From: Bifidobacterium criceti
GTDB taxonomy: Bacteria > Actinomycetota > Actinomycetes > Actinomycetales > Bifidobacteriaceae
NCBI RefSeq assembly: GCF_002286935.1
Contig: NZ_MVOH01000007.1
Location: 115,103 to 179,102 of the forward strand
Length of the DNA: 64,000 nt
Reading direction: 5' to 3'
The translations under genes and the position numbers were made by a program. The notes under the pieces are model-generated. The model saw nothing but the letters and a program-made list of their open reading frames with translations, made no database searches and had not been told where the DNA came from. Shown here in pieces: positions 48,655 to 58,115 of this stretch. Position 1 is the stretch's first letter, and each line of letters begins with the position of its first letter.

Positions 48655-49212
48655 ATGACGCGATTCGAACAGGACGACACGGTATACGAGTTTCCCGATG
48701 AGTATCCTGTGCTGCCTGGTTTCGACGAGCAGGCGTTCTATAGGAAACTGAGCGGGTCCGATGTGTTCCATGCGAAGGGTTGCGACATTGTCGCGATATA
48801 TCGTGGCACGAGTCTGTATCTTATCGAGGCTAAGGATTATGCGCATGCGCATCCGGGAAAGCCGAGGAAGAAATCGGGAGATTTGGCGTTCGAAGTTGCG
48901 CGCAAGTCCTTCGATACGTTGGCGTGCATCGTGGTGGGCGCACATCAAGCGACCGATGAGGATGTTCGACGTTTCTGCAGTGATGCGCTGGATTGTGAGG
49001 ATCTGTACATTGTCGTCACGGTGGAGTTGTCGCGTAATCCGCATGCGAGGATGGGCTTTGACGATGATGTGCTCTATAGACGCAATCTTCAGGAGCAGCT
49101 GAAACGCAATGTGAAGTGTCTTGGTGCGCGGCACATCATCGTGACATGGAATGGCGATGATGAGAACGCGCATAAGTTCTGGACATCCCGATGGAGTGCG
49201 ACACACGATTAG
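48655..49212 (+). CDS. Putative PD-(D/E)XK nuclease partner of the upstream ATPase
   Basis: ATG 48655 behind GAGGAACGATC; 185 residues, 9 bases after the ATPase stop. The central sequence CDIVAIYRGTSLYLIEAKDY (about residues 42-61) fits the D-x(n)-ExK active site of restriction-like nucleases, and VARKSFDTLACIVV and NPHARMGFDDDVLYRR suggest the following helix and strand. It does not match a named family by eye. Not a TOPRIM or HNH motif. Pairing with an ATPase suggests the ATPase controls nuclease activity. Confidence 0.55.
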   Translation: MTRFEQDDTVYEFPDEYPVLPGFDEQAFYRKLSGSDVFHAKGCDIVAIYRGTSLYLIEAKDYAHAHPGKPRKKSGDLAFEVARKSFDTLACIVVGAHQATDEDVRRFCSDALDCEDLYIVVTVELSRNPHARMGFDDDVLYRRNLQEQLKRNVKCLGARHIIVTWNGDDENAHKFWTSRWSATHD

Positions 49213-49535
49213 CATCCCGTAGTTTGTGCCGCCGTGTGTCACCTGCATGCCGCTAGTGTCGTGCGATGCCGCAGTTTGTGGTGCCGCTGGTCGGGTGGAG
49301 GCCGCCCGCGTCGTGCGGTTCCGCAGTTTGTGGTGCCGCGCGTCGCCTACACGCCGCCCGCGTCGTGCGTTGCCGCAGTTTGTGGTGCCGCTGGTCGGGT
49401 GGAGGCCGCCAGCGTCGTGCGATGCCGCAGAGTGGATGCCGCGCGTCGCCTACGCGCTCCTAGCGTCGTGCGGTGCCGCAGTTTGTGCCGCCGTGCGTCG
49501 CCTACGCGCTGCCAGCGTCGCGCGGCATCGCACGA
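49213..49535. repeat. Family C array, about 6 units
   Basis: Six units of 51-52 bases with GCGTCGTGCGATGCCGCAGT as the constant half and mixed right halves, same orientation as the arrays at 45.57 and 47.02 kb. It closes the accessory island. Confidence 0.9.
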
Positions 49536-49560
49536 CGCGCGGGGAAGGCGCCGCACACAG

Positions 49561-50330
49561 CTAGTGGCGAGCCAGGGGTTTTCCTTATATATGGTGACGC
49601 GACACGACTGATACACGATACAGGGATCGTGACGCAGTGTAAATATGGCCAATACGGGGGAAGCGTACGGGATGCATGCGCCGCGATGCGCAGATGGGTT
49701 TGCGCTATGGGTGTATACGGTCGGCGGCCACGCGCACGATTGCAGTGCGCACATCGGAGGAATGTGCGCTTACATAGCTGACTGCGCAACCGGATAGGGC
49801 CGTATTGATTACGTTGTCAGAGGGTGGAGAAGGGATTGTGGAGGGGTTGTGGGCATTTGGGAAAATGGACGCTTGAGTCTTGGATTGTGGGATTGATTAT
49901 GGTATGCAACGACGTCGGAACGACGGTATGCGGCGCTTGGTATTGCACGCCACATCAAAATGTGCATGAATTGTGAGGAAATCGATTGAGACCGTGCGAA
50001 GCGTTGCCGCATCTTGTATAAATAGACGCTTACGACACTGGATTGCTTGGCTGACTGTCTAACGCCTCAGGCGAAACGCCGATGCAAACGTTTGAACAGG
50101 CCATCTTAAGCGATTCAGCGCGTTCGTTGTGTGTGCATTTTATTCCGCTTCAGGTAAAATGCAGTACATATGCATAACGAAGGCGTTGCCACCGGTAGAG
50201 GAGGGATGCGACTGCGAAGGATTGCGGCCAGAATCGCCGCGGCATCCAGCTGAGGGCGACGCCACAGGAAACGTGACTAACGTCCCGATCCAGCATGGAC
50301 CGGGAGGAAAGAGCAAAAGGGGAAGAACCT
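49561..50330. other. 770-base region without a gene, upstream of the pilus cluster
   Basis: No supported gene is seen. Base composition falls towards AT after about 49800. Possible promoter-like sequence TATAAA at 50018. An 8-bp inverted repeat at 50135-50162 (GCATTTTA...TAAAATGC) lies about 170 bases before the adhesin start. Short open frames here (for example on the minus strand near 49809-50012) have no ribosome site. Confidence 0.5.
50135..50162 (+). promoter_or_regulatory. Inverted repeat upstream of the pilus genes
   Basis: GCATTTTA (50135-50142) and TAAAATGC (50155-50162) form an 8-bp inverted repeat with a 12-base spacer in an otherwise repeat-free region. It could be a regulator site for pilus expression; no regulator gene is adjacent. 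Confidence 0.35.
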
Positions 50331-53300
50331 ATGAGGATGAAACACGGGAGCGACCGCGGGCCGACCACATCGGCAAAGCCCCGCCTGCTCGCCGCCTTCA
50401 CGGCGGTGGCGATGATGTTCGCCACCGCCGTTCCCGCGTTGATGCCGAAGACGGCGGTGGCGGCTGACTATGATCCCGATCTCGCTACCAACGGTGGCAC
50501 CTGCTCGCCGATGAACATCGAGCTCGGCGATACGAATGTCACGGCCAAGGTAGACAACGGTGTGGCTACATGGGTTGGACGCGATATGTACGTCGGGTCG
50601 CGCCCGAGCAATACCGCACTACTGCAAGGTTGGAGCACGGACGGTGGCACTGAGCCCGGTGGTACTTATGCGGCTGAGGCCGAAGGCCTTACGTTGGTCA
50701 ACGGCCGACTCGCGATGAACCCGTACAAGAAGTCGTGGTCGAACTACGGCTTCCGCTTCGGCGTCGTCGGTTTTGGCGCGCAGTTCCGTCCTGCACCGGG
50801 ATCGTTCACACTTGCCGTATCGGGACGGAACACCGCTATCGGCAACATGAAGATGCCGGCAAATCTGGAAGCAAGCTCGAATACGGAAACGAATGTCGGC
50901 GCATGGGCCCGTCCGGCCTTCGTCGGTGGAACAAAACCGAATGATACCAACTGGTATAAGGCAAAGCTCGCGGGGAATCAATCTTATACTCTTGCCAGTG
51001 ATTTACCCTATGGGGACAAACAGACAGGACGTCGTGCTGCTATCGTCGGATTCTGGACCGAGCAAGATAGCAATACCAGCATCACTTGGGATACGAATAC
51101 GAATGCCGGGGCCACGCTGTTCGACGATGTGAATGGTGTTAACTACAACAATTACAATAATTCCAAGGCTAATTTCACGAAGAATATCCAAGATCAGTCT
51201 CAGTGGATGTACAATATGACGTCAACCGGTACTGTGACTGTACGTGATACTGAGAATGGCAGCTATCATTGGCGCAATAAGTATAATAATGGCGATATTC
51301 AGTATAAGTTTGAGTACAACGATACTCACAAAGAGAAGGTGCTGGTTTTCACTGGTAACGGCACTTCTCATATGCAGGTCTTCAATTTGAATGCTTCCTT
51401 GCTTAACAGTACAGGCTATTCGGGTATCTCATACGATTTCCGCAATTTGCCGTCAGACGCTTCAATCGTAATCAATATCGTAGATGACGAAGGTAAGCCC
51501 TATGAAGGTGACATCACCTATCACAATGGCTGGCAGTTCTGGTGGACGCCAAGCGCGAAGGCCGATACTCCAGTAAGCAACTTGACCGAGATTGGTAATG
51601 GCTATTTTGATAACGCTCCCGATACGTCCAAGAAGGCTTATTCGGTTGCCTCTCAGGCCATCATGTGGAATTTTGGCAAGACCGAAAATCTTACAATTTA
51701 CGGTGGCATGTACAACGGCCAGACCGATAACGGCGAATATTCAGTGGCTGACATTGGTGATGGTACTAGCAAACAAGGTGATGATCCGGCTGCCGCTATG
51801 CTCGGTTCCATCATGGTGCCTCATGGTTCCTTCGACGATCATGTGACGACCAATGGTCGCGTGTGGGTCGGTGATGATTTCATGATGAATAACCCAGTGG
51901 CTCCGTTCTCCAGCAATAATGGCGTACAATTCACCGACGGTAATTCCGCGTCCATCATCGATATGGATCAGGAGCGTCATAACTTCTCTTGGTATGGCTC
52001 GCTGAGCACGTCGTGCTCGGCGATTGACTGGACGAAGGTCGGTGAGGACAAGAATCCGGAAACTGGTGATAACGTGCCGCTTGGGGGCACCACATGGGCG
52101 GTGTACAACAACCTGGCTGCCGCGAAGGCCAATAGCGCCACGACGGCAACCAATACAGGTAACGACACTAACCCGAACTTCACGGCGGGTCGTCTGTTCA
52201 CGGTGACGGATAACATCTCCTCGTCCGGAGATCTCAATCCGATTGCAGGCGCATTCCAGCTGCAGAAGCTGCTGCCGAACGCGAATTATTACATCCGTGA
52301 AACGGCAACGAATAATACCGCCTACACGGAGAATCCGAACATCTACCACTTCCAGACGAAGAACAGCGGCACGACGACGAATACGTTCGTCCGTGTTCTG
52401 GATGCGGAGGGCATCCCAATCGCTGAGAATGAGGATAAGCTCATCACTTCGAACGGCTCCATCATCAATCCGCTCAACGGTTCGTCGATTGAATGGGGCA
52501 AGACGGAGCAAGGTAAGTTTGCGGGCCTTGATGGTTCGGAATGGGTGCTGACCAAGACGGGTACGCCACAGCAGCAGTGGCTCATCGAGGATGATGGCAA
52601 GCCGATTGAGTCGCTGACAATCTATGACGGAGAGCAGGAGGCCGGTGATTATAAAGTTGTGACACAGGGCCAGCCGTTTAACCTTTCCGCTGTGGTGTCA
52701 CCGGCAGATGCCAACCAACATGTCGAATGGACGGCTGATCCGAGAGAAGGTGTCTCCATCTCATCGAGTGATAACGGGCGTTCTGTTGAAATCGTTGCGC
52801 AGAAGATTCCTCCAGCAGGAGGTAATTTCCTGCTCACGGCTATTGCGGCGGATGGCACGAATCAGGATTCGATAACCATTCATGTGAATCCAGTCAAAGT
52901 CAAAAGCATCACTGTCACCCCTCAGAACCCAACGGTCATGAAGGACGGCACACTGCAGCTCACGGCAAAGGTTATTGGCGAGGACGACAAGGAGCTTTCC
53001 CTGACGCCTGAATGGGTGTCCGATAACAAGGACATCGCGACTGTGGACGCCACAGGTAAAGTCACTGGTGTGTCCACGGGTTCGGTCACCATCACCGCCA
53101 CTGCGGGCGACAGTGCAGCAACGACAACGGTCACTGTGCTCGACGGTACTCGGATCTACGTTGATGCTTCAGCCGCAAATTGGGGCGACACGACTTATCT
53201 CTACTATTGGGGAGACGGCCTTACCGGGTCCAAGTGGCCCGGCGAAGAAATGGAAAAGCTGTCCAATGGATTGTATTACAAGCTTGTTCCTACAAAGGCA

Positions 53301-54863
53301 GCATTCAAAGTGATTGTCAATTGCGGGAATGATGGATGCCAGACTGGTGACACCGATATCTCCGCTTCGTCAACAAAGAATACCTTCAAGCTTACTGTTG
53401 ACAAGGACAAGAAGGTAACCATTGACGATACGTATGTTCCAGATCCTCAGGCAACACCTGTGAGCACGCAGAGCAATGCTCGACGCAAAGCCAAGGCAGC
53501 TCGCGCGGGTGATACCACACCTACGTGGTCGCACATTGATACGACTGGATGGGTTGATGACAAGCAGCTTGCGGACAAGAATCCTGCCATCGGCAAGTTC
53601 AAGCTCGACGGATTGTCTGCCGGTACCTATTACCTGCAGGAGAATAAGGCGCCTGATGGTTACTTCATCAATCCGACGGTGTATACCATCACGATTGGTG
53701 AAAACGGCAGCGTCACTTGGTCGCCTGAGCCCGACACGGACTCCAATGGTCTTCATTGGATTTCCGATGTCCCGACTGAGTTCAGCTGGGACAAGGTTGA
53801 CGCCGGGTACGTTGAGGGTGTCGATGGTACCGTCCCGAAGAATCCGATCGCAGGCTCGAAGTGGAAGCTTGAGAAGTTCAAGGCTCCTGCCACGGCAGGG
53901 GCTGAGGGAAACTATGAGACCAACATTGCCGAAATCAAGGACTGCACCTCAGATGATAAGTCTGGCTGCGCAATAGATGAAGATGAAGTGGCAGGTAGTT
54001 TCAAGCTGACCGGCCTCGCGCTCGGCAAGTACCGTCTGACGGAGACCGCTGCTCCGGCAGGCTACCAGAAGCCGAATAACGTCTACTACTACTTCGAGCT
54101 CAGCACGAAGAAGCCTAGCGACACCACGCCGGTGAAGTGGACCAAGGGTACTGAAGAGATCAACAGCACTACAGGTGCGCCGAAAAACGCAACAAAAACC
54201 GCTTCGGATACGAATAGTGGACGTTCTGTGCAGAACCCCGAAGCTCCCAACTATCGCTTGCCTGGCGACGTATACTGGGGTAAGGTGAGCTCGGAGACGG
54301 GCTCCGACGGAAAGCACGTTTATCTTGGAGGTTCTGCTTGGCGAGTTACCTACATACCGGCGACTGGCGAGGGAGAAAGAGTTACCGTCGATATCACCGA
54401 CTGCGTGAGCTCCGGTGGGAGTAAGACCGGAACCTGTGACGAGGCCGAAACGGGCAAGCCTGCATGGGCGTTTGACAGCTACCCCGCAGCAGGACGCATC
54501 GGTTTCCGCAACCTGCCTTGGGGCACGTACGAGTTGGTAGAGACCAAGGCACCGGACGGCTACAACGTCGATTCGGAGACTGTCTACACCTTCACCGTGG
54601 ATGCAACGCACCGCGAAAATGTGCGAATCTACGTGAAGAACAGTGAAGGGAAACCGGGCGATCCGATTATCACGCCGTCGAACCCTACGGACCAAGAAGG
54701 CAAGCCTCTGCCCGATTATCCGAACCAGGTTATCAGCAATACTCCCGGCTTTGAGCTGCCGTCGACCGGTGGCGAAGGCAACACGCTGATTATGTTGTTC
54801 GGGGTTGCGCTGATAGCGATATCGATGCTAGGCTGTGCGATAGCGATGAGGAAACGCATCTAA
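50331..54863 (+). CDS. LPSTG-anchored pilus adhesin with Big_2, CBM26-like and Cna-B domains
   Basis: ATG 50331 behind AAAAGGGGAAG; 1510 residues. Signal peptide with RLLAAFTAVAMMFATAVPAL and a cut near residue 44 after AVA. Residues 50-560 are a large adhesive region of unknown fold; about 855-935 a Big_2 domain (VKSITVTPQNPTVMKDGTLQ); about 939-1023 a module like starch-binding CBM26 (WPGEEM, then NCGNDGCQTGDTD). Several SpaA/Cna-B domains follow with LVETKAPDGYNVDS-type E-boxes. LPSTG at 1476-1480, a membrane segment and a KRI tail end it. First gene of the pilus cluster; likely the tip or ancillary pilin. Codons are more AT-rich than in the surroundings. Confidence 0.9.
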   Translation: MRMKHGSDRGPTTSAKPRLLAAFTAVAMMFATAVPALMPKTAVAADYDPDLATNGGTCSPMNIELGDTNVTAKVDNGVATWVGRDMYVGSRPSNTALLQGWSTDGGTEPGGTYAAEAEGLTLVNGRLAMNPYKKSWSNYGFRFGVVGFGAQFRPAPGSFTLAVSGRNTAIGNMKMPANLEASSNTETNVGAWARPAFVGGTKPNDTNWYKAKLAGNQSYTLASDLPYGDKQTGRRAAIVGFWTEQDSNTSITWDTNTNAGATLFDDVNGVNYNNYNNSKANFTKNIQDQSQWMYNMTSTGTVTVRDTENGSYHWRNKYNNGDIQYKFEYNDTHKEKVLVFTGNGTSHMQVFNLNASLLNSTGYSGISYDFRNLPSDASIVINIVDDEGKPYEGDITYHNGWQFWWTPSAKADTPVSNLTEIGNGYFDNAPDTSKKAYSVASQAIMWNFGKTENLTIYGGMYNGQTDNGEYSVADIGDGTSKQGDDPAAAMLGSIMVPHGSFDDHVTTNGRVWVGDDFMMNNPVAPFSSNNGVQFTDGNSASIIDMDQERHNFSWYGSLSTSCSAIDWTKVGEDKNPETGDNVPLGGTTWAVYNNLAAAKANSATTATNTGNDTNPNFTAGRLFTVTDNISSSGDLNPIAGAFQLQKLLPNANYYIRETATNNTAYTENPNIYHFQTKNSGTTTNTFVRVLDAEGIPIAENEDKLITSNGSIINPLNGSSIEWGKTEQGKFAGLDGSEWVLTKTGTPQQQWLIEDDGKPIESLTIYDGEQEAGDYKVVTQGQPFNLSAVVSPADANQHVEWTADPREGVSISSSDNGRSVEIVAQKIPPAGGNFLLTAIAADGTNQDSITIHVNPVKVKSITVTPQNPTVMKDGTLQLTAKVIGEDDKELSLTPEWVSDNKDIATVDATGKVTGVSTGSVTITATAGDSAATTTVTVLDGTRIYVDASAANWGDTTYLYYWGDGLTGSKWPGEEMEKLSNGLYYKLVPTKAAFKVIVNCGNDGCQTGDTDISASSTKNTFKLTVDKDKKVTIDDTYVPDPQATPVSTQSNARRKAKAARAGDTTPTWSHIDTTGWVDDKQLADKNPAIGKFKLDGLSAGTYYLQENKAPDGYFINPTVYTITIGENGSVTWSPEPDTDSNGLHWISDVPTEFSWDKVDAGYVEGVDGTVPKNPIAGSKWKLEKFKAPATAGAEGNYETNIAEIKDCTSDDKSGCAIDEDEVAGSFKLTGLALGKYRLTETAAPAGYQKPNNVYYYFELSTKKPSDTTPVKWTKGTEEINSTTGAPKNATKTASDTNSGRSVQNPEAPNYRLPGDVYWGKVSSETGSDGKHVYLGGSAWRVTYIPATGEGERVTVDITDCVSSGGSKTGTCDEAETGKPAWAFDSYPAAGRIGFRNLPWGTYELVETKAPDGYNVDSETVYTFTVDATHRENVRIYVKNSEGKPGDPIITPSNPTDQEGKPLPDYPNQVISNTPGFELPSTGGEGNTLIMLFGVALIAISMLGCAIAMRKRI

Positions 54864-54897
54864 ACAATCACAGTCAACGATGAACAATTAAAAATTT

Positions 54898-54932
54898 GGT
54901 GCCGTCTGCATCGGTTATCGCGAGACGGCACC
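54898..54932 (+). terminator. Hairpin between adhesin and major pilin genes
   Basis: GGTGCCGTCT (54898-54907) pairs with AGACGGCACC (54923-54932), loop 15 bases, followed by TCCCTTGC rather than a T tract. It may attenuate or process the pilus message so that adhesin and major pilin differ in amount. Confidence 0.5.
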
Positions 54933-55031
54933 TCCCTTGCACGAATCATTCGATTCTTTGCCGGGGGGAAGTAAAAAGGTTTTATGAATCGCAAGGTTTA
55001 TAAAATTTGACAATCAATCGAAGGAGATAAC

Positions 55032-56963
55032 ATGAAGAAGGTTTGGAAGGGCTTCGCCGCCGCGGTCTCCGCCGCTGCGATCGCCGCCACCGGTTTCATC
55101 GGTGCCACCTCTGCGTATGCGGATGATCCGGTAACGGATGAAGATGGCAATGTCACCGTCACAGTGAACGGTGCTACCAGTGCTCAGGATAAGTTCAACG
55201 CCTATCGCATTCTGGACGTCACCAACAGCGGTTCCAACTACACCTATACAATTGCCGTTGACAATACAGGTAGCGGCAAGTACCTCCAGGTGCTTCGTGA
55301 CGCAACAGGTCTTCCTCTGAACGGAACTCAGGCTCAGAACAATACGGCTATTAACAACTACATCCGTTATGGCACGGCAACTCCCGAGACGGATGCTAGC
55401 GGGAATATCACAGCAACGGAAATCCAGAGTGACAGCACAGCGATGAAGCAATTCGCCGACGCTCTTTGGGTTGCCATCAACAGCCAGAAGAACGCGGAAG
55501 GTAAAACAGAAGCTGTTGCACCGGATAAGCAGTTCGTCGGCGGCCAGTTGATTACACCAGCTGAAGGCGAAACCCCTGCAGTGCTGGGCGCGCAGTTCAC
55601 TGGACCTCAGGGCTACTACCTGATTCGTCAGACTGATGCTGCAAATACGAACGACACCCTCTCTGGACTCATCCTGAACACTGCCGGCCAGAACGGTGTG
55701 CAGGTCAGCATGAAGAAGGATGTCCCGACCGTTGAGAAGCAGATCAAGGACGTCAACGATACCTCTGGTGCCACCAATTGGGGTGACGCTGCAGATCACG
55801 ATGTCAACGATCCCATCGAGTACAAGCTCACCGGCACTACCGCAAATAATGTGAACGATTACCACAAGTATCAGTTCAAGTTCACTGATACGATGTCTGC
55901 GGGTCTCACCTTCGTCAAGGCTGATCAGACAATTGCGAAGTCTGATGTTGTCGTCAAGGTGGACGGTGTCCAGCTTGCGGAAAATGCTTATACTGTTTCT
56001 CTTACGGATGTTGCGACTAACACAGCTGCCCCGTATACTGGCGGCACTGTGCTGACCGTTGATATTGCTGACCTCAAGACGGCAAACTATCTTGACGCGG
56101 ACGGTAATCTTGTTACCGATGACAAGGGCAACGCTAAGGTGATTGCGCTCAATGGCGGCGACAAAGTCACCGTTGAGTATCGTGCTACTCTTAACGAGGA
56201 TGCCAAGATTGGTGTGCAGGGCAACCCGAACAAGGTTCAGCTTTCCTTCGCCAAGGATCCGCACTTCAACGGAACCGGCGAACAGCCGACGGGTGAAACT
56301 CCTGAGGACACGGTCATCGCTTTTACCTACGAAGTGAACGCCAACAAGGTCCAGGGCGATGGCACGACTCCTCTCGCTGGTGCGAGCTTCGCCCTCCTGA
56401 AGAAGTTCAAGACGGGAGACAGCTTCGTGTGGAAGGCTTATCAGCCTGCAGCCGCAGCTACTGACGACAGCCCCAAGGTCTACGCTGGATGGGTTTCCAT
56501 CAACCTTCCGCAAGGTGTTACGCTCCCGGACGATATCGCTACGCTCCAGCAGAATGTTGCGCAGCACATCACGCCGAGCATCGCGACTGTCCTTGAGGAC
56601 GGCAAGTATGTGGCTAAATTCCCGCGCATCGACGATGGCGATTACGCACTCGTCGAGACCGTGGTTCCGGCTGGCTACAACTATGTTGCACCGAAGACCT
56701 TCACCGTCACGCAGGGGATTACTCGCAATCCTGCGACTGCAGTCCCGGATGGCACTACAAACACGGGTATTTGGACGGATCCGACCGTCACTGGTATGAC
56801 TGTTAACGGTGGTACGATTTCCACGAACATCGTCAACAAGTCCGGTTCCCAGCTCCCCTCGACCGGTGGCATGGGCACCACGGTGCTCTACGTCGCTGGC
56901 GCTGCGATCGTCCTGATCGCTGGCATCGGCCTCGCGGTTGCGCTCCGTCGCCGTCAGGCCTGA
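55032..56963 (+). CDS. Major pilin (SpaH/FimA type), LPSTG-anchored
   Basis: ATG 55032 behind AAGGAGATAAC; 643 residues. Signal peptide with GFAAAVSAAAIAATGFIGATSAYA. The fimbrial isopeptide-formation D2 region (VNDPIEYKLTGTTANNVNDY) spans about residues 230-400. TVEKQIKDVND near residue 235 provides a pilin-motif-like Lys. The E-box GDYALVETVVPAGYNYV is at about 536-552. LPSTG is at 608-612, then a membrane helix and an RRRQA tail. This subunit should be polymerised by the class C sortase encoded next. Strong ribosome site; AT-richer codons than the sortase gene. Confidence 0.92.
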   Translation: MKKVWKGFAAAVSAAAIAATGFIGATSAYADDPVTDEDGNVTVTVNGATSAQDKFNAYRILDVTNSGSNYTYTIAVDNTGSGKYLQVLRDATGLPLNGTQAQNNTAINNYIRYGTATPETDASGNITATEIQSDSTAMKQFADALWVAINSQKNAEGKTEAVAPDKQFVGGQLITPAEGETPAVLGAQFTGPQGYYLIRQTDAANTNDTLSGLILNTAGQNGVQVSMKKDVPTVEKQIKDVNDTSGATNWGDAADHDVNDPIEYKLTGTTANNVNDYHKYQFKFTDTMSAGLTFVKADQTIAKSDVVVKVDGVQLAENAYTVSLTDVATNTAAPYTGGTVLTVDIADLKTANYLDADGNLVTDDKGNAKVIALNGGDKVTVEYRATLNEDAKIGVQGNPNKVQLSFAKDPHFNGTGEQPTGETPEDTVIAFTYEVNANKVQGDGTTPLAGASFALLKKFKTGDSFVWKAYQPAAAATDDSPKVYAGWVSINLPQGVTLPDDIATLQQNVAQHITPSIATVLEDGKYVAKFPRIDDGDYALVETVVPAGYNYVAPKTFTVTQGITRNPATAVPDGTTNTGIWTDPTVTGMTVNGGTISTNIVNKSGSQLPSTGGMGTTVLYVAGAAIVLIAGIGLAVALRRRQA

Positions 56964-56991
56964 GTGAATCACTCCACTAAGGAAAGGTGAC

Positions 56992-58014
56992 ATGAGGAAT
57001 CGTAACTCAGCCAATCTGCCTCCTCAGACTGACCGTAGTGCCGATTCCTCCACCGTTACGCCGCCCGCCGGCTCCGCACAGGAATCGACGGGCGGCAGCC
57101 TTATGGAGGACCAGGCAACGTCAACACAGTCAGTAAAAAAGAAAAGCGGCGTCGGACTCAACATCATGATCGCCGTGTTCGCGATCGTGCTCCTCGGCGG
57201 CGTCGGACTCCTCGTATATCCGACGTTCGCGAACTGGTGGAACAGCATGCACGCGTCACGCGCAGTCGCAGGCTACGTCGAAACCGTCAAAGACATGAGC
57301 GGGGAACAGAAGAAGGAACTCCTCGACCAAGCCCACGCCTACAATGAACAACTCAACACGCTGCCGGACCGTTGGCACCTCACCGACGAACAGATGGACG
57401 AATACAACAAGACACTCGACGTATCGGGAACCGGCATCATGGGCTACATCACGATACCGAAACTCGAAGTGCGACTGCCCGTCTACCACGGCACCGAAGA
57501 CACCGTCCTGCAGATCGCAGGCGGACACCTTGCGGGATCATCACTGCCCGTCGGCGGCAAAGGCACCCACACCGCAGTCTCCGGACATACGGGACTGCCA
57601 TCGGCGAAACTCTTCACCGGACTCGACAGTCTCAAAGAAGGCGACACGTTCGCATTCCACGTGCTCGACGACACGTACACGTATCAAGTGAACCAGATAC
57701 GCACCGTCCTGCCAAACGAAATGCGCGACCTCGACTTCGACCCGAACCAGGACTACGCGACACTCATCACATGCACGCCATACGGCATCAACTCGCACAG
57801 GCTGCTCGTACGCGGACACCGCATTCCAACCCCCGCACACGCGGACGAAACGGAATACGACAAGGCGGACAACCAGCGGACGTTGATCATCGCAGGCATC
57901 GCCCTCGCAATCGTCCTGTTCATCCTGTGGATCATCTGGCTCATCGTGCACCGCAGCCGCAAACGCGGACGCGACGCCGTGAACGGAACACAGGTCAAAC
58001 ACGCGGGACGCTGA
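56992..58014 (+). CDS. srtC: Class C sortase (pilin polymerase)
   Basis: ATG 56992 behind AAGGAAAGGTGAC; 340 residues. N-terminal membrane helix (IMIAVFAIVLLGGVGLLVYP), catalytic His199 in SGHTGLP, Cys261 in LITCTPYG and Arg274 in HRLLVRG, then a C-terminal membrane helix (LIIAGIALAIVLFILWIIWLI), which is diagnostic of class C. It links pilin subunits by Lys-Thr isopeptide bonds. About 50 disordered residues precede the first helix. Codon use is strongly G/C-ending, unlike the two pilin genes before it. Confidence 0.95.
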   Translation: MRNRNSANLPPQTDRSADSSTVTPPAGSAQESTGGSLMEDQATSTQSVKKKSGVGLNIMIAVFAIVLLGGVGLLVYPTFANWWNSMHASRAVAGYVETVKDMSGEQKKELLDQAHAYNEQLNTLPDRWHLTDEQMDEYNKTLDVSGTGIMGYITIPKLEVRLPVYHGTEDTVLQIAGGHLAGSSLPVGGKGTHTAVSGHTGLPSAKLFTGLDSLKEGDTFAFHVLDDTYTYQVNQIRTVLPNEMRDLDFDPNQDYATLITCTPYGINSHRLLVRGHRIPTPAHADETEYDKADNQRTLIIAGIALAIVLFILWIIWLIVHRSRKRGRDAVNGTQVKHAGR

Positions 58015-58062
58015 ACCGGACAATGTTCCGAACAATGTTCGGCAGAACGCGAACACAACGCT

Positions 58063-58068
58063 TATAAT
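58063..58068 (+). promoter_or_regulatory. -10 box for the surface protein gene after srtC
   Basis: TATAAT lies 48 bases before the ATG at 58116, immediately after the palindrome GAACAATGTTC at 58030-58040. This suggests the last surface gene has its own promoter rather than being only part of the pilus operon. Confidence 0.5.
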
Positions 58069-58115
58069 TAATCAAGAGAAGAAAGAAACACCTCACCAAC
58101 CCAAGGGGGGACAAT

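Noticed and set aside
49809..50012. 67-residue gene on the minus strand
   Set aside because: No ribosome site or recognisable domain; composition looks noncoding.
58030..58040. LexA (SOS) box before the surface protein gene
   Set aside because: GAAC-AAT-GTTC has a 3-base centre; the Gram-positive LexA box needs 4 bases between GAAC and GTTC.
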